64,000 nt of DNA from Varroa destructor (taxonomy: Eukaryota; Arthropoda; Arachnida; Mesostigmata; Varroidae), in the NCBI RefSeq assembly GCF_002443255.2, contig NW_019211456.1, positions 16,973,557 to 17,037,556 on the forward strand, read 5' to 3'. Position 1 is the first letter of the stretch. Every line of letters starts with the position of its first letter. This document shows, one piece after another, positions 25,324-38,041 of this stretch. The position numbers were made by a program, and so were the translations under genes. Under the pieces are notes generated by a model. The model saw nothing but the letters and a program-made list of their open reading frames with translations. It did not search any database and was not told where the DNA came from.

Positions 25324-26200
25324 CGCTTATTCGATGGAGGACGAAGGGCAAGTTATCCAGTAGAAGTTTTATGTTGACCGGAATTGGTTGTCGCAGGGTT
25401 CCGCCGCGTCGAACCGCCCAATGCAGCAGACAAATCGGATCAGCTCGAGAACGACGACGAGACGTGCCTAATCGTTCTGCATATTCACACCGAACCGTCA
25501 CCGGTCGACAGCCAACCATGAAGCAAGCAGGCGTTTGTTGCCTGAAGCTGCTTGTTGCGGTTGCCTACTCGTAGCGGCTGGCCATTCAGGCAGATGAACA
25601 GGCCAGGCCTGGCCGAACACCGCCACCTGGTCGATGGTGCATTGGCGCGCAGTTGGAAGGGTCATAGTCTTCGGAGCTCGTACTAACACTAGCCGACTGC
25701 ACAGCATGGTGCAACGTGTTAGCTTACGTGTTAGCAACGAGGACGATGATTCGCGTTCGGGTCGCTTCGTGCGCAGCGTCATTCCCTCTAACGCTTCAGC
25801 TTTGGCGGTTCTCTTTGAAAATTATCTGTGTTTATGGATGTTTGTATCCGCTGGGAACTCTTGTGCACAGTCCTACCGGTAATTCTTAATTTAGAATGCT
25901 AGCAAGCGTGTATGCTTTAAATGCTGCCCCCACTCATTCCTGCCTATGTATACAGCAAACGTTTATGAGCTGTATGTTGGCATATACACGACCGCGCGTT
26001 CATATGAGCACGTGTGCATCTAAACACCGCGTTTCCCATTTCTCCCACCAGAATTCTTTTAGTAACTCTCTCTTTCTCAGCTTTTCGCTCATGTCTTCCC
26101 TTGTTCTTGATTGCGCTGTTTTAGCAGAACTGTGTAACTGGACTTTCTCCGGCTGTCATAAGTAGTACCATTGGCATCGCTCAGCAGCAGCATTGCCAAA

Positions 26201-29200
26201 GCCAGTTGCATGGCCAAGTACCCCTCAAAATCTCTTAGCTAACCCTTTGTAGAATACCTCAGCAGGGGGTTTGCTTGGCTAAACGGCTGGAGGACAAAAG
26301 AGTGAGGAAAATACATAAAGTAGTAAGTAAGGGCGAGAGGAGATCCAGTCATTGCGGTAAGGAAGGACGAAGCGTTGAATGTGGAATTCGTTACGTTATT
26401 GGAGAACTAGCGAGCTAATTGCAATCTCACTCTCGTCCTACCGGTAGCTCCTACCAATCTGATGGGGATTGGTCGAGGACAACAATTTGCGTTGCAAGAC
26501 GAGCTTTTATAAAGGGTCACAATTCCCGACCATGCAGTATACCTTTCACCGGTCCTACCTAGTGCTGGGCCTTTCCTTTATCGCTAAAGGAGAAACTTGA
26601 GATCACGCGTAACAGCCCGTCGTATCTAAGTCTACCCTCATCCGTTAGAGACTAGAACAAGCTGGCTAGATGACTGCAACGGGAGAATATAAGCTAGATA
26701 TAATTAGAGAGTACGTAAATATACTTTATAATGGTGGGTTAGGCAGATACACAGGGTAGAACTTTTGCGACAGATCATTGGCTATAAATTTTGTATTGGT
26801 AGAGCAACGCGGCTAGCCAAGTAAAGATGGCTTTGTACAAATAATACACAAAAAGTTGTACATGCGGATCTCTATATATATATCCAGTAAATATTTACGA
26901 ACGTATCTACGTGAATGTCCACTAAACTGTCTCGATCAGATCTTTATACCAAGTTCTCGTCATTATGGACATAAGCACATTTTAATATAAACATTTTTAA
27001 TGAGCTCCTAACACCGTAAAGCAAAGAGAACAAATCAAGTGTGAAAGAATAATGAACAAAACATCCTCACAGAACCTGATAGCATTAGCTTACTTACGAA
27101 ATTCAGTTACATTGTATAAGACAAGTATAGATTTCTATTGTGTAGTGGCAGTGTGAAGTATAGGTACAATTTCGAAGATGGAAAGGTGTAAATCAAGCGG
27201 ACTTCAGTGCCAGTTGGGTGGCTTGGCTCAGGTTCATTCTGCCAATAATACCATCCTAGACCTTTTACCTGCTAGCGTTCGTCGTCCACTCCAGGTCCTC
27301 CTCGAAAAGTCTACAACAGAGTTAACGAGTGGAGTTAAGCAATTGCACAAAAATGGGTACGCGCAGCAGCTATATTTGTCGGGTCATAGGTGTAAATAGA
27401 TGTAGTTATCATGGCCTCTCGTGCTTTTCAAACGCACGCCGACTATTGCGCCACTATATAGAAGTTGGATAGAGCATACTCGACCGCCCACAGCCCTGCA
27501 TTGGCGTCCCTAAGGAATGAAACACTGGGACAGAAACTCGGACTGAAGGGTCAATCATAATACCATTTAGCGTGCAGCTCAAGCCGTTATCACATCGAAA
27601 TAGAATAGGTTAAAAAAATATGCGGCACTTTAACGTCTCTCAGTTTTCTGCCCAATGGCGGGCGAAGCACTGAGCCGCCCTGAGTTTCTAACTTTGTATC
27701 TGGTAGAAGACTTTAAAAACAGATTGCAGAATAGCTTTGATGACTCAAGAACTAGAGCTTACTGGTTCCATCGTTTTTCACTAAACATTCACAAACGCGG
27801 TATGGCATATCTGTTAATGACAATCGCAAACCTTTGCTACAAAGAGATGGAAGTCAAAAAAAAATAGAAGTTATATACAATATTGGGTTTTTAAATGTTG
27901 GACACGTTCATACATCTAGATTTGTCTAGTTAAAGTTAGAAACATTTCTAATAATTACTGATTCGCATAATGTTGATTTATAATTTTAGTTTTCTCACAA
28001 TCTTTGCCTTTGTAAACAATGGTTTGTTTTGTTCTTGTATATATACGTGTGTATCTGGATGTGCGTTTTCTCATCTAAGTAACTATACGTAGTTTTTATT
28101 CTGCGAAAATCGCCTATATTCTCTTGATTTTGTTATTTAACATCTTATTCCTTTTATCCAGTGCTTTCTTTCCTTCGAACCGTTGTTTTTCCCAGTCGGC
28201 GCAAGGAAATCAGCCGTGCTGGGCTTATCGAATAATTCCTTTAGCTAAATCGCTGTTTACGCGACATTTTCGCTGACGCCAAGAGTACCCACTTTGACAA
28301 CGTAATAATGTTGCCCATTTATCCGTCCAAGAACCCAGTATATCAAAGAAACGAGCGACTCCCTCCCGCCCAGACTCACATGATATCTCTCTTTATGACG
28401 CGTAAATGAACCATTAGACTAACCAACTAACGAATCCAACCCATCTACAATATTACGAAGTTATGCTACTCCCGCCCGCGATCATTGAAAAGAGGGTTTT
28501 CGAGACACGGCGGCGATTGAAGGCTTTCCTCTACACCACGGCAGCGGGTGCCGAGCACCAAACAGATGATGAGTGCCCGAACTTCTACTGATAGTTGTAA
28601 ATGCGATTATAGCAGCAGTAACATTTCATTAGAATGAAAGAAAACTGTTAAGCAGTCAGGCAGCAAACACAAGTGCAAGTTTGTCCGCTCTGTAAATTAT
28701 TGAGTTGCATCAGCACTAGAAATAAATCCCGTGCAGAGTCGAGAGGGGAAATTGGCTATGGCTAACTAACGTAGCTGGACATGGAAAATGGTACACACAA
28801 ACAAATTAACGAGAAAAATATCTAGAGGAAGATGCAGAATCGGACAAGCCGGGTCACTGACTAGTTGTTTTATATCACCGGTACGTTGTACCAATCCAGC
28901 GTAATTACAAGCACGAGAAAGTTGATGAGGGGATCACACAGGACTAGATATGAAGTTTTAGTATAAACATGGGGCGCTATAGTAAATAGAATGTTTATTG
29001 TGAAAGAACAGTGTTTATTAGTATAATAAACGAACTAACCTAAGGGGCGGCGGGTCCCAGGGGGTATAATGCCGATATGAAAACATTCAATTGAACCAAG
29101 CAAATCCCAACAAATTAAACAAGCTAGACGACAAAACATATCTACCACTCTATCGGATAAAACACTTTAAACCAGCAACAATGGACATGTAGCGACGATA

Positions 29201-29799
29201 CTACTGATTTCATTGTTTCATATTATAATATTAGTTAATAAGTATCTCATTATTCAAAAATGTGTTTTCTATACTGAGTAAAGAAAAGTGCATCCTCTAA
29301 GTGCAGCACATGGCGCAACAATGTCAACAGTATTAGCATTAAAAAATATGGCAGACTGCCCTGTCTCGCTTACAGCGCTTCTTGGGACACCTAACAGCAT
29401 GATACGCAACTATGATATCTATTGATATAGAAAAAAAGCTCTCGATAAAATTCATATTAACATATGTGCAAGTCACTCCCAGTATGTGTGGTATCTAAAC
29501 CTTTACAGTAGTTCTTCGACCGCCCACGTATCCTAATTCTTTTCGCATTCTATGGCACATATTTTATCCAATCCTTGTGTGCCCAGTCGCCATGCTTACG
29601 GTTGAGCATTCATTCTCATCGACTCACGAAAAGCCACTTGAAGGGTGACTCTTTCTATAGCCTAGACTCACAGTCGACCAAGCTCCAGCTAAGTCTGGTT
29701 TTACCCCTAGGCATCTGGGCAGCCACCTCGTGCTTTTTCAATATAGGGTCCATGCGGAGGACTACTGTGAACTGCCTAGCGAAGAAAAGACAGAGAGCA
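26201..29799. other. Non-coding stretch with two short ATG frames
   Basis: No recognisable gene. Two short plus-strand ATG frames stand out slightly: 27178-27399 (73 codons) and 27655-27867 (70 codons). The second has a favourable context (cccaATGG), an acidic and aromatic middle and a Lys-rich C terminus. Frames of this size are expected by chance, and no family is recognised. Confidence 0.45.
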
Positions 29800-30102
29800 C
29801 TAAGTCCGAGCTGAGGGTGCAGTGTATATGTACACATGGTAATGGCGGTTAGGGTATAGGCCACAATCCTCGATTAATTGACGGATTGAAATAGCCCTTG
29901 GAGTTCTTATAGGCCCTTCTTCACGTAGGCTAGCTACCCCTGTTTTTAGTCCCGTTTTTTTCAAAAGCGATGGGCAAGCAACTGAGTGTACCACACAGGC
30001 TGGACTAAGCTTTGTGGCTTTGACTAAGATTATTTGTGTAATATAGTTGTTTGTCACTCTTGTTCTCCATGTGGCTTCTAGGCCCAAATTTGTCGTAGCC
30101 AT
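29800..30102 (-). CDS. Unrecognised ATG frame, 100 codons
   Basis: The frame starts with ATG (cgtATGG context) and runs for 100 codons with a mixed, protein-like composition. It is Thr/Ala-rich at the start, basic in the middle (LLKKTGLKTG) and Tyr/His-rich near the end. No hydrophobic segment, signal peptide or known domain is visible, and no splice site at its edges helps to decide. ATG frames of this length are expected by chance a few times in 64 kb. Confidence 0.13.
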   Translation of the reverse strand: MATTNLGLEATWRTRVTNNYITQIILVKATKLSPACVVHSVACPSLLKKTGLKTGVASLREEGPIRTPRAISIRQLIEDCGLYPNRHYHVYIYTAPSART

Positions 30103-31023
30103 ACGTACGTTCCCTAATATATGTAAAACTATGTATGTTTGAACACCTGATCGATTTTTAAATTGTCACTTCTGAATGCAATGAACAGCAGCATCCAACA
30201 ACCAGCCTCGTGCGTGAAGCAACCGCAAAGCGTGCTTGATTCCTGTTTAATAAGAATGTTCACATTAGGAGTAAATTAGTTCTATATGGGACACCAGCCT
30301 TAGCATGAAAAACACCGATGGTTGCAAGGGTCGTTTAGCAGCGCTAGAGCTGTTCGCATCCTGAAGCGCCTAAGGTCTTCTTTGGCCCCTCGAAGGAACA
30401 GCACCTACTGCTAGCCTAGTGGATAAGCACACAAAAACCTCAATATAGTCAGTCAAGTGTTTATACGTAGAGAGGCTTAGTAAAAGCCACGATGTGGTGA
30501 ATAGCATGGGTCGATGGTTGACGCAAATGTTTTATCTGGGCCAGGTTGGGGACAGTATGCAGGTAAGTCAAAGGCGAAATAGAGCAGATGCTTTCGACGA
30601 AAAGTACACAGCTTGGAACTGTTAAGACATATAATAACTTAACATAAATTACCTGGATATAAGCACGGCTAGATAGCAAAACAGGCTCTGCGTGACCGTA
30701 TATGCGTGATGCAACTTAACGAAAACTAGTTAAAATGATCACTAATAGTAATTATAGAAAGGACAATGAATACGGAAAAACAAAGAGCATGTTGCCACAT
30801 CGCATTTAATGCATTTCAAACAAAGATTTCCGTCAGCACTTTTCTATCTACGAAAATCGAACATGCCGGTACAGTCATTTTATTAGAACAAAAACGAGTC
30901 AGCGTCTATGATTGATAACTCCAGCTTTTAACTGAATATGCACATAGAATAGTTGCTTTTAAGTAACCGTACATTGATAACAAAACGCTAAGTAAAAGCG
31001 CTGCTTACGTACATCCCGGATCC

Positions 31024-31383
31024 ATGGCACATGAACTAAAGATGAGACGAGCAATGTCTCTATTTAATACCTGTATAAATGCGTATAACAGTAGGACCCG
31101 CACGGGAGTTATATCCTACAGAATAATTATCTCTAGATCCCGGCTGACTGACTCTGTAGACCGTGGATATCTGCTACAACCGTTGAGGCATATGGGCAAA
31201 ATGCATATTCATGAGATGATGAGACCGAGTTGTACTGTATTTTTATATATCTGTAGTCTTGTCAGACGCCCCCCATTAATCCGTCGTTACGGCAACTCAC
31301 CACGATATAGCTATTCGTGTAAACTATGTGTTATACTCCCATTGCTGGTATCATCGTTATTCCGAGTGCACAAACAACGTTAG
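31024..31383 (+). CDS. Unrecognised ATG frame, 119 codons
   Basis: The frame starts with ATG in a fair context (tccATGG) and is open for 119 codons. The product would be basic and Ser/Arg-rich, with a short hydrophobic stretch near residues 103-113 (LCVILPLLVSS). No family is recognised. The rest of 30.1-34.0 kb shows no gene. This is one of the longer true ATG frames in the window but is within chance expectation. Confidence 0.13.
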   Translation: MAHELKMRRAMSLFNTCINAYNSRTRTGVISYRIIISRSRLTDSVDRGYLLQPLRHMGKMHIHEMMRPSCTVFLYICSLVRRPPLIRRYGNSPRYSYSCKLCVILPLLVSSLFRVHKQR

Positions 31384-31436
31384 TCTCGATTCTATTCATG
31401 TATGAATTTCGTTTACGCGCAGCCTGCCTCCACTCT

Positions 31437-31498
31437 CCCTTTAACCTCTCAATGTCACTGGGGTGACTTAAAAACCTCCAGTGACGTAACTCAAAGGG
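31437..31498. repeat. Imperfect inverted repeat / potential hairpin
   Basis: The outer arms cccttt (31437-31442) and aaaggg (31493-31498) pair, and the inner arms gtcactgg (31454-31461) and ccagtgac (31478-31485) pair over 8 bp. Two further G-C pairs next to the loop are possible with a one-base bulge. The terminal loop is about 11 bases (tgacttaaaaa). This makes about 16 pairs in a 62-base element, with an asymmetric internal loop between the stems. It could be a structured RNA, a decayed MITE-like palindrome or a protein-binding inverted repeat. Nothing in the sequence decides which. Confidence 0.85.
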
Positions 31499-32160
31499 CA
31501 ACGGACTATGGGATAATTTAGAAAAGAAAAATAAACAAAGTCAATGCCTATTTAGGACTTCCTGGGACAATTTTTTCGTTTGAAATACCGGGTTCAGGGT
31601 CTATTCCTGCAGATTCGATAAATGTGGAGTACTTCTGAAAGGAAACTTACGCATTTTGAAATCTGTAGGTGATATTACGTGAAAAAAAAACAACAACTCC
31701 TTGTATGAATCCTCAGAAGTCTAGGATGCTTATAATTGAATCCATCCTGCGCCGAAATTCTCCTTTTATATGAATGATACAGCAAGTACATATTGAAATA
31801 CGGTTTCTGCAATTTCTATAAAATAAAGCAAAAACTCACACGCACCTTCAGTCTACGGATATAGAAGTACATTGTACAATAGATGATATTCGATTTATAT
31901 GCGTGTTAAGCACTACCGCTTTGTTCTTTTCAAAAAGAGAGCTTAATGGACTTCAATTCATAAAGGTAAACATCTCCTTCTGCCTCGATTTGACTCGCCG
32001 CCTCAGCTCCTTTAATTGTTATGCAAAGATAAAGGCTACCCTCCGTGCCTTAAAAATGAGAGGCGTCAAAAGAAGTTATTCTTTCTGTCGCAGGTTCTCG
32101 GACAAAGTCAACAATCTTTACATCTTATCTGGATGGAAATCCAACTGTTTGCACACATGA

Positions 32161-35100
32161 GTGTAAAAGGTCCGAACACCTAAAGCCTTTATCTCGGGTC
32201 GCGTCATCTTCAACCTATTTAGCCAGAAGTAGGCGCAGTCACAGCATATCAACATACCGTTATCACTAAAGCATTTTCTATTTCCACCCATTTGAATTGT
32301 TCGATGCTTTCTTCTCGCCAGATATGTGCGTCTCTTGCTTTGAGTCAGCCCTCAAATAGGCTTAGTCGAAGCTCCATTTCATAAGGTTTGACGTGGCATC
32401 AGAAACGCCCCAGCATCATTAAAGCCGATAACAGTAATTATCAGACAATTAAGGCACAGTTAGGAGTCACGATGAGACATTGGATTAACCATGGCGCTCG
32501 GCCTAACGTCACAGCCTCTTAGGCTTCGGATTTCCGTCCTTTCTGCAGTCATCACTGGCGCTGCTGTTGTTTGGACCATTATTTGGCAGTAACGACGACC
32601 AAACGCAGTCTACCGAATGTCTATTGTGCACTTATCTCAGGATCTTATAGCTTTCTCAGAAATGAACCGAACGGCCACTACACACCAGAGCGTGTTTGAA
32701 AGTACCCTTCTACAAAGCTGCACACAAAAAGAAAAGGCAGAGTGGTCAGCCAATGGAGCTTCAATAGAACATACGCTTTACTCTATTACGCTCTTACCGA
32801 GAACAGCGTTTATGACTAACCATAAAGCGAATAAAGGTTTCTGCTTGAAGTCAGGTTCCCTAATGTTTCCATGCTTGGTTCTCGCGTTGGCCTAATCATT
32901 GAGCTTAAAAATGTCGTTAGAGGTAGTCGTATCATATTTGTATATAAGATAGGTATCAATGGCTATCAAACATGTTCGATCAAGCGTTATTTCGGTTGAG
33001 CCGTTCAGCAGAAACTGATTAAACTGTTTTGCTAACAAGAATATCAGTCCAACGCAAACGTTTCTAAATGGTTTTCAAGACATCCGTTGACCCTCTTTAA
33101 GATGTCGATTCTAACATTCAGTCAACATGCATCATTACACATCATACCAGCTACTACCTGTCTCATTTACATTTTTATCTTGCCCGTTCCGCTGTGATGT
33201 GCAGCTTAACTCGCAAGAGACAACGCTAGGAAAGGAAGTTATTTATTATAACGTAAACGTTTGGCTGAATGCAAAAAAAAAAAACTGAACAAAGTATTAT
33301 TGACGCTTTTGCACGCAAAACATTTTGGGCCTCTCATCCCGGGCGACAAAAGCCTCATATGAGAAAAACAACAGTAATAATGCGGCCTATTTGTAAATTC
33401 TAGCCGTTTTTTTTTTTCAATAATTAACAGGCTTTGTTGCAACGTCAAAAACTCATTTCTTTCTTTGCTAACTTGTTAAACGTTCCGTCATTCTCAAATT
33501 GGCTAAGTATATCTGGCTTTATCTTGTCCACTGTCATACACCCGCGATAAAATATTCATCAATTAGCTTTCTCTTTCGTTAAGAGTTCGGTTGTGCATTT
33601 CGCTGAGAAGAAAATTGCATGGCGGCAGTCAGCTGACTCTTTTTTATAGTAAATAAAGCCACTATATGATACTAGGCAAAAGTTAGGACCGATACATGGG
33701 ACAGTGGACAAGCCTTTTGAAATATTGCAAAAGCGATGGTCTTCAATTTATTACAGTCTATTATAGATATACACAGGTTACATTTCGTCTTAATTAATTA
33801 CCTTCGTCATAATAATCCAGTCCAACTTTGCTGAAATACTAGACCAGTCGAATACTTTTACTAGCCAGCGTAGAATCTATGAAAGAGTTAAAAGAAAAAA
33901 ACAAAGTAATGCATGGAAAAGAAACATTGCCTAATGGGGAACCGCGAAGAGAGCTTGCCGAAACAACGTCAACTAGTGTCTTCTCCAGAATTACTATCGC
34001 ATCTTTCAAACACGTGTGTGAAAACGAATAGAAACCTGGCTAAAGATACATACGTACATGAAATCGGGTCCTCTATAATGAAATAAGCCGGACGCGTCAA
34101 GGGGATCCGCAGAAGCACTTCGAGCCATTGCTTTATAGATACGTTTGTGATTACCTTGGGCAATATTGTCTTGTTTTTTTATTTGTCAGTCCCTTTTATA
34201 ATCTGAAGGTAATAAAGAACCGAGCATAAGAGTATGACCCATAATTTAGCTGTATAAGGGTTGTTGAATGCGCTGCGTCGAAAGAGAGATTGGACTAATG
34301 AGCGGCCATTGATAAAATCGTTTCACTCATCAAAAGAATTACTTTCTTTATTAACACAGATTATATAATACAGATGTCATTGACGGCAGCGACCTTCCAG
34401 CCAGCTGTTTAGCCTTCCGAACTGTCGCATTCTGCTTTTAAATCACTTACATCGTTCAATATTGCTTAGAAAGTGAACTTCGGGATTCAGAACTGAAGAA
34501 CCGTACCTGTTGTGCCGTATGCTCAAAGAGACAGCAGCATCATAAATTTAAACATACATACAAATATGTTTTTTGGTGTTCAATAAATAATGGGACACTT
34601 CCTTCTTTAGGCTCTCTATTACATAAAGTATTGAGAGTCTGTAATCACCAACGGCTAAACTTGCCCCAGCAAATCAGTAGCGTACGTATTTGCAAACCAG
34701 TCGTGGTAATCTAATGTTTAATGAGCGTCAATCGTAGGCGAGTTTACCTATGATTAAATTTGTAACGAACTCTTCAAACGTAACGTGTGACGTTCGAATT
34801 ATCAAGCAAATGTGCTCTTGGAAACTAGAACTTCAGAACCGAACTTGAACATAAATTCGTAGTGGATTAAATACAACGCAATTTGGCCTATTTGAAGGCA
34901 ACGCGCATTAATCGTCTGCTTGAACAGGCAGCTGACACCAGAAAGAAACGACTCTGCCGTCGTTGATCTTCCGTTGTAGATGTGGTCGAATATTTCGAAG
35001 CATCTCGCAAAGGTAGTGACTCGACTCATGACAGGCGAACCGTCCCAGAGACCTCCTAGAGGCCTGGCGGTGTACACAACCTTTGTGGACCTGACGCCTC

Positions 35101-35360
35101 ATTGAACATGCTATATTCCTCCATGAAGAGAGACAGGCTTAACCCGCCTTAACCCGAAGTCCTCGATCATTTATATTCCAGACTCCTTGCACGCGTTCCC
35201 AGGACAGCGTAACAGACGACGCCCTACAGATCGCCAATACTCGCCTAACGAAACTCAAACATAGAGATTGAGTACAAACAGATGCTCTCTAAACTAACGA
35301 CCACGAAGCCCTAATTCAATTTTGAGCACAGCGTCCGCTTCTCTTTCCGTGACAGATACA
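32161..35360. other. Non-coding stretch, no recognisable gene
   Basis: Only short, unrecognised open frames (for example plus 32617-32895, ATG, 92 codons; minus 34802-35077, 91 codons). There is a small period-10 duplication of cttaacccg near 35.14 kb. I see no RNA gene or transposon. Confidence 0.5.
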
Positions 35361-35397
35361 GATATACCGCCTACGCCTCTGAGGTAGGCAGTATATC
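35361..35397 (-). repeat. 14-bp hairpin with 9-base loop
   Basis: The plus-strand arms gatataccgcctac (35361-35374) and gtaggcagtatatc (35384-35397) are complementary at 13 of 14 positions around gcctctgag. In a minus-strand transcript the one mismatch becomes a G-U wobble, giving an uninterrupted 14-bp stem. A minus-strand RNA would therefore fold better than a plus-strand one, which is a hint of direction and nothing more. A further gtaggcg copy lies about 20 bases downstream on the plus strand (near 35415). Confidence 0.9.
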
Positions 35398-36339
35398 GTC
35401 TATAGTAGGTGTAGGCGCACCACACTGGCGGTCAGTGAATTCAAACTGACTCGCTGGAAGATGCTTGTAGCGCTAAAGTTTTAATCAGTCAGATGAACCC
35501 TCCATCTCTACAAATCCTGTGCAGAACTAGATAGCCTCAGAATTGTATTGCGCTAAATTCAAATCAGCTTTATATTGTATTAAGTATGTACTGGATACTA
35601 TTTGCTGATCAGCTAATTTGCCTTTCTTGGATGAGTTACGAAGATGTTTCAATGTTCACAACAGGGCCAATAGACACATAAATTTTCCTTCTCAAGCCTT
35701 TTCACCTGCATTACCTAGTATCCTGCTATTCGATGTGAATAGTAAGTAGTAAATTAGAAGCGATCTTATTTTTTCCTATCGCCAAGCTTCCAGGGTTAGA
35801 TTCTAATATTTTGCACTAACTTTCTTTTACATTCAGCGCTGTGATGCCGAGGCCGCATAGGTGTTTTAATTTAATTAGAACGAGGTTTCCAAAAACACAA
35901 AGCCTTGACTCATTTTCTACTTGTGTGCTGGAATGTAGCCTAGATTATCTATCATCTTTGTCGTTGTTCCTTTTATTCAAAACAAATAAAGAAGTGAAAT
36001 ACAGTCTTTGCACCCACGCTGATTTCGTTGGTCTAGCCTAAACAATCTAGAATAAGGTTATTGAAATTGGCAATAACGGGCCAGAAACTAAGTTCGTTTT
36101 TCCAAAACAAAAAACCACGAAGACCTGAGGTCGACTTGTGTCTGGCAAAATATTCCTGATTGCACCGAGAAGATACAAGGCTGAACTTCTGCCAGGAATA
36201 AACCATGTTTTCGCAGATACAGGAGGTTGTCCGGTCAGATTATAGAGGAATCTGTAGGTCTGATCACCACCTCGTTGCGATGTTCAGCAAAAGAAAAATA
36301 TCTTTGCAGCCAGTTCACCTAATGTCGACATAAATCACT

Positions 36340-36398
36340 GACAGGTTTTCGAACGAATTCGAAAAAATCTTTGACTATATGACAGATTTTCGAAAATC
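36340..36398. repeat. Cluster of TTTTCGAA palindromes
   Basis: The word tgacaggttttcgaa (36340-36354) recurs as tgacagattttcgaa (36380-36394), a 40-base period with one difference. The first copy forms a 7-bp inverted repeat, ttttcga/tcgaaaa (36346-36352 and 36359-36365). The second is a perfect 14-base palindrome, gattttcgaaaatc (36385-36398). Paired palindromes on a fixed spacing resemble tandem binding sites, but no bound factor can be named. Confidence 0.88.
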
Positions 36399-38041
36399 AT
36401 GAGCCTCCAGTTTGTTTTAAAAAAAATATAGATATTCTACACTGATAAACTGATCTTTGGCGCAGATACATACATTTTATGTTTATTTAATGCACTGCGT
36501 CCGATGGTGCTCATTGTAACTCAGATTTAATAGATCCAAATAGTTCCTTTTTAAATTTGTGTTTCTTCTAATTTACTCTTCATTGGCCACTGTCACACAT
36601 ATAGCGAGTCCGTGTTGTTTCTATGCCGCACCACACCTGTAAATACGCATAAACCGCCCCAATCGTTCTTCTATCGATTGTTATAAAGGACAATAGTATA
36701 TGTGTCTAGAAAAGGGCAACACTCATAAAAGCAGCGACCATAGAAGGTAACACTAATCGTGCTTGACACGCATACACCAACGTGACACGACCGGCAGCAA
36801 ATGAAAAACGATGTCAATTACATGTGAGTTCTATGTATGAACGTGCCATTACATATCATAATAAGCTGCTGCACTCAAAACGTCACTTCGATTTACACGG
36901 ACTGGAGCAATAGCTTTGTGCTGCATGTACGAAGCTGAAGGCCGATTGAGCCACAATGACATGAAGAACAGCATCACCGGATCGAGCAACGAAGTCTAAA
37001 AATGCCGGCAAGTGTTTTTGCGGAGCCGCTCGCCGAACCGTGTGCGCAAGATAAACGCATCAGTTCTTCAACAGGACTCCGATGGTACATGTGTGTATAG
37101 CCGTCGGTAGTGGGTTTCTCAGTCCTGAATAGAGATAACATCTCTTAGTCTAAGCACCGCGTCTGTCAAGCTCAACTGGAAGTGCCTATCCACAGCCCAA
37201 AAATTATCTACTTGTAGAGCGTGTGCTTTTCTCTACACTAACCAAAGGCTGGTACTTCCTGTTCTTGGGAAGAAGTTATCATGTACTTCGTGGGGTAGGC
37301 CCTACCATACAATAGACGTATGCATGACTATTAGGTGGGTCGCACTTTATGATTATCGGATGGAGGCTACTGCCACTCGATTGTAGAACTAGCCTCCGGA
37401 TACCCCACATACTGTAACCCGCGTTCTACTCAAGATGCTTAGCGAGTGATTAGGACGTCTACGTTTGAATGCCTGTCATCTCAAAAAGAGAAACAGACAA
37501 AAGAGGTGGGATATGATTATCGTTCTTACTGTGTAAACGATCATTCATTTCAAGCGTTTAAGATCGCACAAGCTGACAAATTTTGAGCCTCTAGATGATT
37601 CTCTGTACTTGCTAACATTAGCTATGCTTATTCTGTCCTTGTTTTTTCTTTCCTCTTCTTGTCTAGGTCTTATTTATTATAGGTAGCAGGTCTAGACAGG
37701 TAGGTTGTTCGGCACAGCGTAAAAATTGGTATTTGTTTATTACCTGTCGGTAAGGCCCTGCACGGGCTACGCGTACGCAGCTTCAATTACGCTCAGATGC
37801 AATCGATACCACCTCTATTTAGCATAGCGCCAAACCACTTGTGTACGTATGCAATTACGCCAACCTTGTCAATAAAAGGCAAGCGACGTACTTATTTATT
37901 TTATCTTAATTTAAATTATTGTACTAAAATAATATGAAATCACCTAATAACATCATCAAGATCGGTCACATTGTGGTGTATAGGACAATTCCAATTGAGC
38001 TTCTAAGCCTATTAAAGGTAGGCTTTGGCAAACCATTTTCA

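Larger units (their letters stand above)
25100..26200. other. G+C-richer island with several open frames
   Basis: Composition is clearly less A+T-rich than the flanks, CpG is frequent, and open frames overlap on both strands (for example plus 25634-25882 and minus 25498-25782). No protein family is recognised. The island also contains a GTC/ATC triplet run and a small direct repeat, acgtgttagc at 25714-25723 and 25726-25735. Confidence 0.35.

Noticed and set aside
28490..28530. Possible fourth copy of the dispersed repeat (gttttcgagacacggcggcg)
   Set aside because: Only the ttcgag word and a loose ctttcc match. The remaining blocks are absent or out of order.
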